Source: Bradyrhizobium sp. 200
Lineage (GTDB): Bacteria > Pseudomonadota > Alphaproteobacteria > Rhizobiales > Xanthobacteraceae
Direction: 5' to 3'
Length of the DNA: 64,000 nucleotides
Assembly (NCBI RefSeq): GCF_023100945.1
Contig: NZ_CP064689.1
Span: 4,260,001 to 4,324,000, forward strand
How positions within the stretch are numbered: the first letter of the stretch is position 1; every line of letters starts with the position of its first letter. The notes beneath the pieces are model-generated. The model saw nothing but the letters and a program-made list of their open reading frames with translations. It did no database searches and was not told the origin of the DNA. Below are positions 16,237 to 25,863 of the stretch, in pieces. The translations under genes were made by a program, and so were the position numbers.

Positions 16237-17439
16237 ATGCAAGAACACATCAGCCGTCCAAACAAACCTAGCGCCATTCCATTCGATACCGCCAAGCTCG
16301 ATTTGCTGATGGAAGCGGCTGGCCTCGACATCCTGGTCGCGACCTCCAAGCACAATGTCCAGTACCTGCTCGGCGCCGAACGCGCGATCTTCTTCGATTA
16401 CATGGACGCGCTCGGGGTCAGTCGCTACTTGCCGGTCGTGATCTATCCAAAAGGCGTGCCTGACAAGGCGGTCTATATCGGTCACCGGTTAGAGACCCAT
16501 CAGCGGGCTGTCGCGCCGCTGTGGGTTCCGCTGGTTCGCACTGAAGGAAACGGATCGGTGGACGCCATTTCGAAAGCGGTCGGCCTGATCAAGGACGCGG
16601 GCGTGCCGATGAAGCGGGTCGGCGTCGAGATGCCGTTTCTGCCGATGGACGCCGGCAAGGCCCTTTCGGATGCCCTGCCCGAAAGCGAAATCAAGGATGC
16701 GCTGCTGGTGCTCGAGCGCCTGCGCGCCGTGAAATCTCCGGCGGAATTGGCCAGGCTGAAGAAGGCATCGGAATTGGTGATCCAATCCATGGTCGAGGTC
16801 ATCGAGAACCATGGGCCGGACACCACCAAGCAACAGCTTTCCGATGCGCTGAAAATTGCCGAGGTGAAGCGCGGATTGACGTTCGAGTATTGCCTACTGG
16901 CTTGCGGCGCCAGCCACAACCGGGCGCCGTCCGCCCAGCGTTGGGAGAATGGCGACGTGCTGTCGCTGGATTCAGGCGGCAACTATCACGGCTATATCGG
17001 CGACCTCGCGCGGATGGCGGTGCTGGGCGAACCGGACAGCGAGCTCAAGGACCTGCTGGCTGAAATCGAAGCCACCCAGCGGGCCGCGTTCGCAGCAGTT
17101 CGGCCGGGTGCCATGGGCGGTGAAATCTATGTCGCGGCCGAGAGGGAGCTGGCACGGTCCAGCCAGCGTGCCTGCACCGACTTTCTTGCTCACGGCATGG
17201 GGCTGGTCAGCCATGAGGCCCCCCGCCTGACGGCCAAAGGTCCCATTCCCTACGATGACCCGGACGCGCGCCGGCCATTGGAGCCAGGCATGGTGGTGTC
17301 GATCGAAACGACGATGAAGCATCCGCGCCGTGGCTTCATCAAGCTGGAGGACACAGTTGCGGTGACGGCAACAGGCCATGAGATCTTTGGCGAAGGCGGC
17401 CGAGGCTGGAACATAGGCGGGAGTGCGCAGGCGCAGTGA
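16237..17439 (+). CDS. M24-family metallopeptidase (Xaa-Pro peptidase type)
   Basis: 400 residues from the ATG at 16237, which has GGGAGG six bases upstream; the frame extends further up without a ribosome site. The N-terminal creatinase-like domain (about 15-160) contains KHNVQYLLGAE. The C-terminal pita-bread domain (about 170-395) has the metal ligands in order: LSLDSGG and IGDLARM (two Asp), LAHGMG (His), SIETTMKH and KLEDTV (two Glu). Such enzymes cleave X-Pro dipeptides or related amides. It is convergent with the rhodanese gene. Confidence 0.85.
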   Translation: MQEHISRPNKPSAIPFDTAKLDLLMEAAGLDILVATSKHNVQYLLGAERAIFFDYMDALGVSRYLPVVIYPKGVPDKAVYIGHRLETHQRAVAPLWVPLVRTEGNGSVDAISKAVGLIKDAGVPMKRVGVEMPFLPMDAGKALSDALPESEIKDALLVLERLRAVKSPAELARLKKASELVIQSMVEVIENHGPDTTKQQLSDALKIAEVKRGLTFEYCLLACGASHNRAPSAQRWENGDVLSLDSGGNYHGYIGDLARMAVLGEPDSELKDLLAEIEATQRAAFAAVRPGAMGGEIYVAAERELARSSQRACTDFLAHGMGLVSHEAPRLTAKGPIPYDDPDARRPLEPGMVVSIETTMKHPRRGFIKLEDTVAVTATGHEIFGEGGRGWNIGGSAQAQ

Positions 17440-17454
17440 GGCCGTTCGGCCTCA
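17437..17454. terminator. Hairpin between convergent genes
   Basis: TGAGGCC-GTTC-GGCCTCA forms a perfect seven-base stem right at the stop of the M24 peptidase gene, 18 bases from the rhodanese stop. It probably serves as a bidirectional terminator, though there is no long T-tract. Confidence 0.5.
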
Positions 17455-17472
17455 AGGCGCTGCCACAGGCAA

Positions 17473-17850
17473 TCAGGTTTTCTCCACGTCTCCGCCCGCC
17501 TCCAGCCAGCCCTTGAAGCCGCCGAGATTACGCACGTTGGAATAACCCATTTCCTTGAGGGTCTTGCCGACAAGCGCTGAGCGTCCACCTGAAGCACAAT
17601 ACGCGATCACGGTCTTGGCGCGGTCGAAGGCTTTGTCGTGCATCGCCGAGGCGGGATCGGCGCGGAACTCGACAAGACCGCGCGGCACGGCAACGGCGCC
17701 GGGCACTTTGCCCGAGGTTGCCACCTCCGCAGGTTCACGTACGTCGAGGAACAACACATCGGCCCTGCCCAGCAATCCCTTGGCTTCGTCCGGGCTGATG
17801 CGCGGCACTTCGGCCTCGGCTTCAGCCAGCATCGTTTGTACCGTTTTCAT
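17473..17850 (-). CDS. Rhodanese-like sulfurtransferase
   Basis: 125 residues from the ATG at 17850 preceded by GGAGGAG. A single rhodanese domain has ISPDEAKGLL, VLFLDVREPAEV and the active loop YCASGGRS, with the catalytic Cys giving the persulphide, then LGGFKGWLEAGG. The size is right for a single-domain cytoplasmic protein. The substrate cannot be told from sequence. Confidence 0.88.
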   Translation of the reverse strand: MKTVQTMLAEAEAEVPRISPDEAKGLLGRADVLFLDVREPAEVATSGKVPGAVAVPRGLVEFRADPASAMHDKAFDRAKTVIAYCASGGRSALVGKTLKEMGYSNVRNLGGFKGWLEAGGDVEKT

Positions 17851-18030
17851 TTTGTCTCCTCCCTGGACGCCGCGTAACGCGAGGTCAATCGCGACCGCAC
17901 AATTGCGGCCACGGTGTATAGCTCTTTGGATTGATTTCGTTCGACCGAAATCCTTGAGGATTCCGCCATTTTTTCGTGACACCGCTGCAGCGCGAGCACA
18001 CGCCGAGCGATGTTTGTTGCGGTAGTGAAA

Positions 18031-20649
18031 TTAGCCGTCCGTCCCGGTCAGGCCCAATTGCATCTCGGCTGGCGCCGCCGCCGAGAGCATAGCACGACGG
18101 TCAGAGAGAACAACCCGGTTACGTCCCTGCCCCTTGGCCTGATAAAGGGCAGTGTCGGCAGCGGCAACCAGCGCATCGCCTCTTGCGACATGCAGCGGCA
18201 TTGCCGCAACGCCGATCGATGCGGTGATGTGGTTCAGCGGCGGGCCGTTGGGGATTGAGACTTCCATGGCACGTACCGCTTCCAGCACCGCGAGCGCGCG
18301 CGCCTGCGCCACTTCCACGCTGGCGCCCGGCAGCAACATCAGGAATTCCTCGCCGCCGAAGCGGCCGACGATGTCTGTCTTGCGGATGGTCTTCAGCAGG
18401 ACCTGGCCGAGTTCGCGCAGGACGGCGTCACCGGCCTCGTGGCCATAGGTGTCGTTGATCCGCTTGAAGTGATCGACGTCGAGAATGGCGACCGCCACCG
18501 GCTCGCCGCTGCGGGCGGCACGGCCGGTCTCGCGTGTCAGCGCGTCCTCGAGAAAGCGGCGGTTGTAAAGCCCCGTAAGCTGATCGCGGATCGCCTGGCT
18601 GCGCAATTGCTCGCGCAGATCCAGATTGGCAAGTGCAAGCGACACCTGCTCGGCCAGCATGGTGGCGAGTTGATCGGTACCCTCGGCAAAGGCCGGTCCG
18701 TGGGCTTCGCGGTAGAGCAGTCCCATGAGATGGTTTTGCGCGACCAGCGGCTGACAGACATACCCGCCGCCATGTGGCTCCCGGCAAGCGGCGTGGCTGC
18801 ACACAAGTCCCTGGCTGGCCGGCGAAATCGGGAATGTGGTCCCTCGCCGCAAGGCCCAGCAATCTTCCAGCGGGAACGACGTCGCAGCCGATGTCAGCTC
18901 GCCCCAATGCGGGCCGCGCGTCACGGCGTCGCGCGTTTCGTTCATCAGATAGAGCGCCCCCACCTCCTCTGGGAACAGAAAGCCGGCGTAATTCTGAACC
19001 GCTGCGAAGATTTCATTCGGCGCCTGGCAGGATTGCAGGACGCTGCTGAGTTCAGTCAACAATACGATCTCCTTGGCGCGGATTTCCGAAGCCTGGAGCA
19101 ACGATGTCAGCCTTGCATTGGACTCCTGCAGCTCCCGCGCATGCTCGCGGCGCTCGGCGTCCATCAGCATGGCGTCGGTCTTGTCGCGGACCACCCAGAG
19201 GATCTCGCCGACGCCATTGCGGCTGCCGGCGGCCAATGGCTTGCCATAGACGTCGATCAGGAGGGTCGATCCGTCCTTTCGGCGCAGGTGCAGTTCGGCC
19301 TCGGTCGCCATGGCGCTGTCGCGGATCGTCGTCAGCGCTGCACCGAATGCTACGCCGTCGGCTTCCGTGGCCAGCAGGGAATCGACCGTCTTGCCCGGCA
19401 GTTCGTCTGGCGACGTACCGCAGAGCTCGGCCATCTGCCGGTTGCCGCGGAGGATGCGGCGCCCTTCGGTGAACAGGATACCGGCGAGCGGATTGTCGAC
19501 CAGCGCGCGTTGCTCGGCGTCGAGCGCGTTGAGGTTGCCCGATAGCTGGCGTGAACGGAGGCCAATGACGGCGAGCAGTGCCATCAGCAGGCTGATAACA
19601 ACGCCGCTCGCCAGCACCAGGTTGGGCACTAAACGATCGACTTCATAGAGCGACCCCGGACGCGCGCTGAACACCACGCGCCAGACCCGTTCTCCCACGA
19701 CAAGCGACCGGTCGGCGGCAACGCCGGCGGACTCGGCGACCTGTGAGACCAGGCTCAGATTGGGTTCGAGACTGTTGTACATCAGCGTTGCGGCGCCAGA
19801 CGGATCTTCCGGCTCTCCGCTCACCGTGCCTTCCGCCATCTGCTTGGCGTAGCCGCGATCGACGATCTGCACCTGCATTTGCTGCAGCGTGCGCGGATCG
19901 AGCACGCCGCGCATCAGATCGTTCATGCGGTACACCGAGGCCACAAAGCCGCGCAACGCGGCGACGCGCTGCGAGGTGGTTTGAGCCGGCTCGCCAATAC
20001 GATAGATCGGCGCGCGAAGGATGAAGCCGAGGCCGCCGGAAGTATCCTGCACCAGCCTCACAGGCGGCGTGGCGACGATCCGGCCGGTTTCAGCCGCGCG
20101 GCGCAGTGAATCGAGCTGGGCTGGATTGGCGCCCGCGTCGAAACCGAGCGCATCCTCGTTGCCTCGCATCGGTTCGACAAATTCTACCACGTTGTAGGAG
20201 GCACGCTTGCCCGGCGGACGCACCGTGAACTCAGGTTGTTCGCGCGCATCGACGCTGTTGTCCCCGCGCATTTCGGCGACGAAGGCGTCGAGCCCATCCG
20301 GCCCTACCCGGCGCAGGGATTGCAGGGCCTGGAAACCGGGATAGCGGCGCGAGAGATCGAGCACGTCGATATAGCGGCGGAACTGAGCGCGGTCGACCTT
20401 CCCGCCGATCGAGGCGTACAGCCCCTGCATGCTGACCAGCACTTCGGCATGGGTGCGCAGGCGATCACCGACAGCGGTCGCGATGTCGGCGGCATCGGCG
20501 CTGAAGCGGCGCTGCATCTCGGCTGCGATCATCCGTTCCGACAGCATGCGCGCTGCAAATGTCACTGCCAGACCGGAAATCAGGATCGCGCTTGCGGCGA
20601 CAATCGTCCGGCCCTTTGCTGACGCCAGCACCCCGCGCAATACCGTCAT
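18031..20649 (-). CDS. Diguanylate cyclase with CHASE, PAS and GAF domains
   Basis: 872 residues. A transmembrane helix (about 17-35) precedes a periplasmic CHASE domain (about 70-300, with YPGFQALQ). A second transmembrane helix (about 345-365) is followed by PAS (about 385-500), a coiled coil, GAF (about 530-680) and GGDEF (about 700-855). The active-site motif is GGEEF (RFGGEEFLMLLP), so it should make cyclic di-GMP from two GTP. An inhibitory RxxD site is not obvious. No EAL domain is present. An external ligand probably acts through CHASE. Confidence 0.9.
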   Translation of the reverse strand: MTVLRGVLASAKGRTIVAASAILISGLAVTFAARMLSERMIAAEMQRRFSADAADIATAVGDRLRTHAEVLVSMQGLYASIGGKVDRAQFRRYIDVLDLSRRYPGFQALQSLRRVGPDGLDAFVAEMRGDNSVDAREQPEFTVRPPGKRASYNVVEFVEPMRGNEDALGFDAGANPAQLDSLRRAAETGRIVATPPVRLVQDTSGGLGFILRAPIYRIGEPAQTTSQRVAALRGFVASVYRMNDLMRGVLDPRTLQQMQVQIVDRGYAKQMAEGTVSGEPEDPSGAATLMYNSLEPNLSLVSQVAESAGVAADRSLVVGERVWRVVFSARPGSLYEVDRLVPNLVLASGVVISLLMALLAVIGLRSRQLSGNLNALDAEQRALVDNPLAGILFTEGRRILRGNRQMAELCGTSPDELPGKTVDSLLATEADGVAFGAALTTIRDSAMATEAELHLRRKDGSTLLIDVYGKPLAAGSRNGVGEILWVVRDKTDAMLMDAERREHARELQESNARLTSLLQASEIRAKEIVLLTELSSVLQSCQAPNEIFAAVQNYAGFLFPEEVGALYLMNETRDAVTRGPHWGELTSAATSFPLEDCWALRRGTTFPISPASQGLVCSHAACREPHGGGYVCQPLVAQNHLMGLLYREAHGPAFAEGTDQLATMLAEQVSLALANLDLREQLRSQAIRDQLTGLYNRRFLEDALTRETGRAARSGEPVAVAILDVDHFKRINDTYGHEAGDAVLRELGQVLLKTIRKTDIVGRFGGEEFLMLLPGASVEVAQARALAVLEAVRAMEVSIPNGPPLNHITASIGVAAMPLHVARGDALVAAADTALYQAKGQGRNRVVLSDRRAMLSAAAPAEMQLGLTGTDG

Positions 20650-20846
20650 TTCGCAAAATCCTTAACCATGCTCAGCGCCCGTACTGGACGAAATCAGCCT
20701 CCTGATATCCGATGAGAATTGAGATTCAGTTGCGGCAACTTGGTTAGCTTTGCGTTGGTGCAGTCCAAACCATTCGCGCTATTTGCCCCTGAACCTTGGC
20801 TTGCGTCTTTGCAGAAACGCCTCGACGCCTTCCTTGTGGTCTTCGC

Positions 20847-21584
20847 TCATGCTCGCCAGCGCAAACTGGTCGAGATCATGTGGCTGGCGAGATCGTCGAG
20901 CGCATGCGCCAGGCGATTGACGGTCAGCTTGGTCATGGCGACCGAGAGCGGCGGCTGCGCGGCGACCTTGGCGGCGAGCACCATTGCGGCATCGAACGCC
21001 TTGCCGGGATCAGCCACCTCCTCCACCAGCCGCCATTCGTAAGCTTCAGCGGCCGAGATGCGCTGGTCGGCCAGGATGACCGCCTGCTTGGTGCGAGCCG
21101 GTCCCATCAAATGCAGCATGCGCGGCACGCTCTGCCAGCTCATGTTCATGCCAAGACCGATCTCGGGCACGCGCATATGAGCATCTCTGGCCATCACGCG
21201 GAAATCCAGAGCCACCGCGAGCGCGACACCGCCGCCGACGCAAAAGCCCTCGATGGCGCCGATGGTGATCTGCTCCATGTCCTGCCAGGCCCGTGTCAGC
21301 CGCGGTCCGAGCTTCAGGTGCCGGCGCAGCGCGCCGAGATCCATCGACTTGCGGGACCGGCCTTCCGGATCCTTGAGGTCGAAGCCCGCGCTGAACGATT
21401 TGGCGCCGCCGGTCAGCACCACCACCGAAGTCTCGGCATCATCCTCAAAGCTGCGCGCTGCATCGGTGAGCTGGCGCAGCGCCTCCGGCGATAGCGCATT
21501 GATGCCGTCACCGCGGTCGAAACGCACGACCGCGATGCGGCCGTCCGGACCCAGCCCCTTCTCGATCTTTACAAAATCAGCCAA
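20847..21584 (-). CDS. Enoyl-CoA hydratase/isomerase family, frameshifted C-terminus
   Basis: The start is a TTG at 21584 with AGGGAGG upstream (LADFVKIEK); no ATG fits the family. Crotonase motifs are present: GGAKSFSAGFDL, GAIEGFCVGGGVALAVALDF (oxyanion hole) and PEIGLG. In this frame the protein ends SHMISTSLRWRA, but the next frame continues HDLDQFALASMSEDHKEGVE followed by AFLQRRKPRFRGK and stop at 20779, the usual crotonase C-terminus. One missing G near 20874 (ATGATC for ATGGATC) explains the shift. It could be a sequencing error or a real mutation; the active site lies upstream of it. Confidence 0.8.
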   Translation of the reverse strand: MADFVKIEKGLGPDGRIAVVRFDRGDGINALSPEALRQLTDAARSFEDDAETSVVVLTGGAKSFSAGFDLKDPEGRSRKSMDLGALRRHLKLGPRLTRAWQDMEQITIGAIEGFCVGGGVALAVALDFRVMARDAHMRVPEIGLGMNMSWQSVPRMLHLMGPARTKQAVILADQRISAAEAYEWRLVEEVADPGKAFDAAMVLAAKVAAQPPLSVAMTKLTVNRLAHALDDLASHMISTSLRWRA

Positions 21585-21669
21585 CGCACGGCCTCCCTGC
21601 CCTTTGATTTTCCGAAACCTTAGCGCAGAAATCTGCCGTAGGAAGCGCCGCAACGCGTTCGAGGGCCGC

Positions 21670-22431
21670 TTACAGATGACCTGTGCGATGGTGCTCCGGC
21701 GTACCGCCGGGCACCGGGAAACGGATCGTGGTTCCGAGCGTGATCCAGTTGGCGTTCTCGCCCGTGATGTTGCGGCCGTAGATCAGGTCGACCGAGAAAA
21801 TTTCGTTCGGCCGGTAACGCACGCCGGTCTGAAACCGCGGCTGGACGACGCTCGGCGTATCTGACCGGCCAACCTGGCCGAACGTTTCGATAGTCCACTG
21901 CAGGGTTTCCGTGAACTTCCAGTCGAAGCCGATCCCGTAAGCCAGATAGTGGCGATCGACGCTGCGGTCCCACAGCCAGCCGCCGTTGAAATTGAGGCGC
22001 ATGGTTTCGTTGAGCCGGAATGTCGCCGGAATCACGGCAAAGGCCGTGAGGTTTTCGCCCGTCAAGGCGCCGAAGGACCCGCCAGCGTAAATGGAGTAAC
22101 CGAGCCTTCCGACGCCGGTCGGTACGATGTTCATCTTGGCCCTCGGCTGGATCGTGGTGCTCCACTCGCCGTCGCTGCGCGCGCGGTTGGTGAGCATGCT
22201 GAGTTCGACCGGCTTGAACGGGTTGACCACACAGGACGGGTTCGCCACGGCCGAAAAATCGGTGTTGGACGCCGCCGATAGCCAGCTCTCGATCTTGCAC
22301 GATCCGGCCTCGGAAATGTCGGCGGCATCGACCGCATAGGCGCCATTGGCCGCCCACGCCTCGCCGGCCGGAAGCCAGGCTGAAATGGCCGCCGCGACCG
22401 CGATGGCCGTGCACCCTGCCCTGATCCCCAT
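21670..22431 (-). CDS. Exported hypothetical protein, probably outer-membrane beta-barrel
   Basis: About 253 residues from ATG 22431 (a TTG two codons upstream is also open). It has a signal peptide (hydrophobic core AIAVAAAISAWLPAGEAWAA), then alternating amphipathic strands such as LGYSIYAGGSFG, TMRLNFNGGWLWD, LQWTIETFGQVG and FSVDLIYGRN, ending ITLGTTIRFPV, typical of porin-like barrels. Two Cys (CKIES, SCVVNP) may pair. The family is common as a hypothetical protein in Bradyrhizobium but I cannot name it. Confidence 0.7.
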   Translation of the reverse strand: MGIRAGCTAIAVAAAISAWLPAGEAWAANGAYAVDAADISEAGSCKIESWLSAASNTDFSAVANPSCVVNPFKPVELSMLTNRARSDGEWSTTIQPRAKMNIVPTGVGRLGYSIYAGGSFGALTGENLTAFAVIPATFRLNETMRLNFNGGWLWDRSVDRHYLAYGIGFDWKFTETLQWTIETFGQVGRSDTPSVVQPRFQTGVRYRPNEIFSVDLIYGRNITGENANWITLGTTIRFPVPGGTPEHHRTGHL

Positions 22432-22493
22432 CGGCAAATGCTAGCAGAGTCTCTGCCTCGACATAGCCCGGATTTTGCGCCTATCCTGAGGCC

Positions 22494-23123
22494 ATGAGCG
22501 ACCATGATCACGATCACCACGATCACGACCATTCGGAACTGTCGGAGACCGAGCTGCGCGTGCGTGCGCTGGAATCGATCCTGACCGAGAAGGGCTATGT
22601 CGATCCAGCCGCACTCGACCTCCTGATCGACCTCTATGAGAAGAAGATCGGCCCGCGCAACGGCGTTCGCGTGGTCGCGAAGGCCTGGAGCGATCCGGCC
22701 TATCGCGAACGGCTGATGAAGGATGCGACGGCGGCGATTGCCGAACTCGACTATTCCGGCCGCCAGGGCGAACACATGGTGGTGGTCGAGAACACGCCCG
22801 AGCAGCACAACATGGTCGTGTGCACGCTGTGCTCCTGCTATCCGCATCCGGTGCTGGGGCTGCCCCCGGTCTGGTACAAATCTGCGCCCTATCGCTCCCG
22901 CGCCGTCTCCGATCCTCGCGGCGTGCTGAAGGATTTCGGCGTAACGCTGCCGGATACCACCAAAATCCGCGTTTGGGACTCCACGGCCGAAATCCGCTAC
23001 CTCGTGCTGCCGATGCGCCCTAAGGGCACCGAGGGCTGGAGCGCCGAGCAGCTCGCCGAACTCGTCACCCGCGACAGCATGATCGGTACGGGCCTGCCGA
23101 AGCTGCCCGGCGAGACCGCCTGA
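22494..23123 (+). CDS. nthA: Nitrile hydratase alpha subunit, cobalt type
   Basis: 209 residues. The metal-binding motif [11 protein letters not shown] is the cobalt-type signature (CTLCSC; iron types have CSLCSC); the second and third Cys are normally oxidised to sulphinic and sulphenic acids. [12 protein letters not shown] and DPRGVL are also typical. The N-terminus is unusually His/Asp-rich ([10 protein letters not shown]), likely binding metal. The enzyme hydrates nitriles to amides. The gene overlaps the beta subunit as TGATG, so they are coupled. Confidence 0.95.
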   Translation: MSDHDHDHHDHDHSELSETELRVRALESILTEKGYVDPAALDLLIDLYEKKIGPRNGVRVVAKAWSDPAYRERLMKDATAAIAELDYSGRQGEHMVVVENTPEQHNMVVCTLCSCYPHPVLGLPPVWYKSAPYRSRAVSDPRGVLKDFGVTLPDTTKIRVWDSTAEIRYLVLPMRPKGTEGWSAEQLAELVTRDSMIGTGLPKLPGETA

Positions 23124-23782
23124 TGGACGGCGCGCATGACATGGGCGGCGCCAAGGGCTTTGGCCCTGTTGTGCCCGAGCCGAACGAGCCGGTGTTTCAC
23201 GGCGACTGGGAGCGCCGCGCCTTTGCGCTGACGGTCGCCATGGCGCGTCCCGGCGGCTGGAACATCGATATGTCGCGGTTTGCACGCGAGAACCGGCCGC
23301 CTGAGGATTATCTCAGCAAGAGCTATTTCCAGATCTGGCTGGCCGGGCTGGAAACGCTGATGATCGAGCGCGGGCTGGTGACGCGCGAGGAGATCGAGGC
23401 CGGCAAGGTGCTGTCGCCGCCAAAGCCCGGCATCAAGGCAGTTGCCCCAACTGACGTCACACCGGCGATCCGGCGCGGCGGCCCGACCGAACGCGAGCCG
23501 AAAGCGCCCGCGATGTTTGCGGTTGGCGAAACCGTGCGGATGAAGGACATCCACCCGGTGACGCATACGCGGCTGCCGCAGTATGTCCGCGGCCATCTCG
23601 GCACCATCGAGCTCAATCACGGCTGTCACGTCTTCCCCGACACCAACTCGCTCGGCAAGGGCGAGGATCCGCAATGGCTCTACACCGTGCGTTTCGATGG
23701 GCCGGAGTTATGGGGCAAGGACGGAGATCCCACGCTCAGCGTCTCCGTCGACGCCTGGGAATCCTATCTGGAGCGCGTCTGA
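23123..23782 (+). CDS. nthB: Nitrile hydratase beta subunit
   Basis: 219 residues starting MDGAHDMGG, the standard beta-subunit N-terminus. FHGDWERRAFALT, SYFQIWLAGLETLMIERGLV and the C-terminal SH3-like barrel with MKDIHPVTHTRLPQYVRGH, GCHVFPDTNS and YTVRFDGPELWG are diagnostic. It forms the heterodimer with the alpha subunit. Its stop overlaps the start of the next gene by one base (TGATG). Confidence 0.95.
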   Translation: MDGAHDMGGAKGFGPVVPEPNEPVFHGDWERRAFALTVAMARPGGWNIDMSRFARENRPPEDYLSKSYFQIWLAGLETLMIERGLVTREEIEAGKVLSPPKPGIKAVAPTDVTPAIRRGGPTEREPKAPAMFAVGETVRMKDIHPVTHTRLPQYVRGHLGTIELNHGCHVFPDTNSLGKGEDPQWLYTVRFDGPELWGKDGDPTLSVSVDAWESYLERV

Positions 23783-24168
23783 TGAATCTGACCCCGCAAC
23801 AGGCGATGCGGGCGGCCGTCGCCGTCCCCGGCGTTCCGCGCGACGAGGACGGTCCGGTATTTCGCGAGCCGTGGGAGGCGCGCGCCTTCGCCATGGCGCT
23901 GGCGCTGCACGAGGCCGGTGTCTTCACCTGGAAGGAATGGGCTGAGACGCTCGGCGCGCAAATCAAGCGCGCGCAGGCCGAAGGCGATCCCGACACCGGC
24001 GAGACCTATTACCGGCATTGGCTCGCGACACTGGAAACGCTCGTCGCCGCCAAGGGCGTCGCGACGTCGGATCTCCTGCATCGCTACCGCGATGCCTGGG
24101 ACCACGCCGCCGACCGCACGCCGCACGGCGCGCCGATCGAGCTGACGCCTGTGGATTTTGGCCGTTAG
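23782..24168 (+). CDS. Nitrile hydratase accessory protein (beta-like activator)
   Basis: 128 residues. It resembles the N-terminal half of the beta subunit ([37 protein letters not shown]), as the P14K/NhlE-type accessory proteins do. These deliver cobalt to the alpha subunit by self-subunit swapping. It is third in the nthA-nthB operon, and its end overlaps the convergent queC stop by four bases. Confidence 0.85.
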   Translation: MNLTPQQAMRAAVAVPGVPRDEDGPVFREPWEARAFAMALALHEAGVFTWKEWAETLGAQIKRAQAEGDPDTGETYYRHWLATLETLVAAKGVATSDLLHRYRDAWDHAADRTPHGAPIELTPVDFGR

Positions 24169-24878
24169 GCCAGCGCCGCATACTCCCGCCAGCCTTTTGC
24201 CCGCAACGCGCAGGCCGGACACTCGCCGCAGCCATAGCCCCAGTCATGCTGCGCGCCGCGCTCGCCGAGATAACAGGTGTGGGAGTGCTCGCGGATCAGG
24301 TCGACCAGCCCTGCCCCGCCAAGCTCATGCGCCAGCTTCCAGGTGGATGCCTTGTCGAGCCACATCAGCGGCGTATGCAGCTCAAAGTTCTTTGCCATTC
24401 CGAGATTGAGCGCGGATTGCAACGCCCTAATGGTCTCGTCGCGGCAATCCGGATAGCCAGAATAATCGGTCTCGCACATGCCGCCGATGATGTGGCGGAT
24501 GCCGCGCCGGTACGCCAGCGCCGCCGCGAAGGTGAGAAACACCAGGTTGCGGCCGGGCACGAAAGTATTGGGCAGGCCGTCCTCGCCCATGGCAATGGCG
24601 ACATCGCGCGTGAGCGCGGTGTCGGAAATTTCGGCCAATGTCGGAATCTCCAGCGTGTGGCTGTCGCCGAGTTTTGCCGCCCAATCCGGCCGCAGCGATT
24701 TCAGCCCGGACAGCAGCCGGTCGCGGCATTCAAGCTCGACCGCGTGGCGCTGGCCGTAGCTGAAGCCGAGCATTTCGACGCGCGCAAAGCGCCGCAAGGC
24801 CCAGGCAAGGCAGGTGGTGGAATCCTGCCCGCCGGAAAACAGCACCAGCGCGGTTTCGGACGATGATTGGTCGCTCAT
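24165..24878 (-). CDS. queC: 7-cyano-7-deazaguanine synthase
   Basis: 237 residues. The N-terminal PP-loop is [15 protein letters not shown], followed by [31 protein letters not shown] and [10 protein letters not shown]. The zinc site near the C-terminus reads SHTCYLG...[12 protein letters not shown]. QueC converts 7-carboxy-7-deazaguanine to preQ0 with ATP and ammonia for queuosine in tRNA. It is a stand-alone gene, convergent with the nitrile hydratase operon. Confidence 0.95.
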   Translation of the reverse strand: MSDQSSSETALVLFSGGQDSTTCLAWALRRFARVEMLGFSYGQRHAVELECRDRLLSGLKSLRPDWAAKLGDSHTLEIPTLAEISDTALTRDVAIAMGEDGLPNTFVPGRNLVFLTFAAALAYRRGIRHIIGGMCETDYSGYPDCRDETIRALQSALNLGMAKNFELHTPLMWLDKASTWKLAHELGGAGLVDLIREHSHTCYLGERGAQHDWGYGCGECPACALRAKGWREYAALA

Positions 24879-25006
24879 GACGGGCCAATAGCACTCCCGC
24901 GCCTCAAGGCCAACCGGTGGAAACTGCCTCTATTTCGGCTCGTTCCGCTGGGATCGCCCGGCCGCTTGCGGCATAAAGCGCTGGTCCTCCAAGCGACGGA
25001 AACCCG

Positions 25007-25861
25007 ATGACCCCTTCCCGCGATATTTCCCGCCTCATCGAGATCATGGCGGCACTGCGCACGCCGGTAACCGGATGTCCGTGGGATCTCGAGCAGAATT
25101 TTGCGACGATCGCGCCCTACACGATCGAGGAGGCCTATGAGGTGGCCGACGCGATCACGCGCGGCGATTTCGACGACCTTCGTGAGGAACTGGGCGATCT
25201 CCTGCTGCAGGTCGTCTATCACGCCCGCATGGCGGAAGAGCAAAACGCCTTTGCTTTCGGCGACGTGGTCGAAGCGATCACGCGAAAGATGATCCGCCGC
25301 CATCCGCATGTGTTCGCCGACAAGGACGGCAATATCGCCGCCGCCGGCGTCAAGAGCGCCTGGGAGCGCATCAAGGCCGAGGAAAAGGCCGAGCGCGCGG
25401 CGCGGCGGCCGCCGGAGGAGACGACGCATAAATCGCTGCTATCGAGCGTCAAGGCGGGCCAGCCCGCGCTGACGCGGGCGATGGAATTGCAGCGCAAGGC
25501 CTCCACCGTCGGCTTCGACTGGAACGATCCCCGCGCGGTGCTCAGCAAGATCCGCGAAGAGGCCGACGAGATCGAGGCGGCGCTCGACAACAGCGATGCG
25601 GACGAACTCGCCGCAGAAACCGGCGACCTCCTGTTCGCGCTGGTCAATCTCGCCCGCCACGTCGGCGCCGATCCTGAAAGTGCGCTGCGCGGCACCAACG
25701 CCAAGTTCGAGCGCCGCTTCGCCTATATCGAGCGGGCGCTCGCGGCAAAAGGACGCTCACTCGAGGACGCAACGCTGGAAGAGATGGATGCCTTGTGGAA
25801 TGAGGCAAAGGGCAATCAGCCGGCGGCGGCTGCGCCGATCCGGGCGGAAGGCAATCGCTGA
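25007..25861 (+). CDS. mazG: Nucleoside triphosphate pyrophosphohydrolase MazG
   Basis: 284 residues. Two MazG repeats: the first has CPWDLEQNFATIAPYTIEEAYE, with the EExxE helix followed by LREELGDLLLQVVYHARMAEE; the second has EEADEIEAAL and AETGDLLFALVNLARHVG. It hydrolyses dNTP/NTP to NMP and pyrophosphate and may be linked to stress nucleotide control. It is divergent from queC and convergent with hflX. Confidence 0.93.
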   Translation: MTPSRDISRLIEIMAALRTPVTGCPWDLEQNFATIAPYTIEEAYEVADAITRGDFDDLREELGDLLLQVVYHARMAEEQNAFAFGDVVEAITRKMIRRHPHVFADKDGNIAAAGVKSAWERIKAEEKAERAARRPPEETTHKSLLSSVKAGQPALTRAMELQRKASTVGFDWNDPRAVLSKIREEADEIEAALDNSDADELAAETGDLLFALVNLARHVGADPESALRGTNAKFERRFAYIERALAAKGRSLEDATLEEMDALWNEAKGNQPAAAAPIRAEGNR

Positions 25862-25863
25862 AC

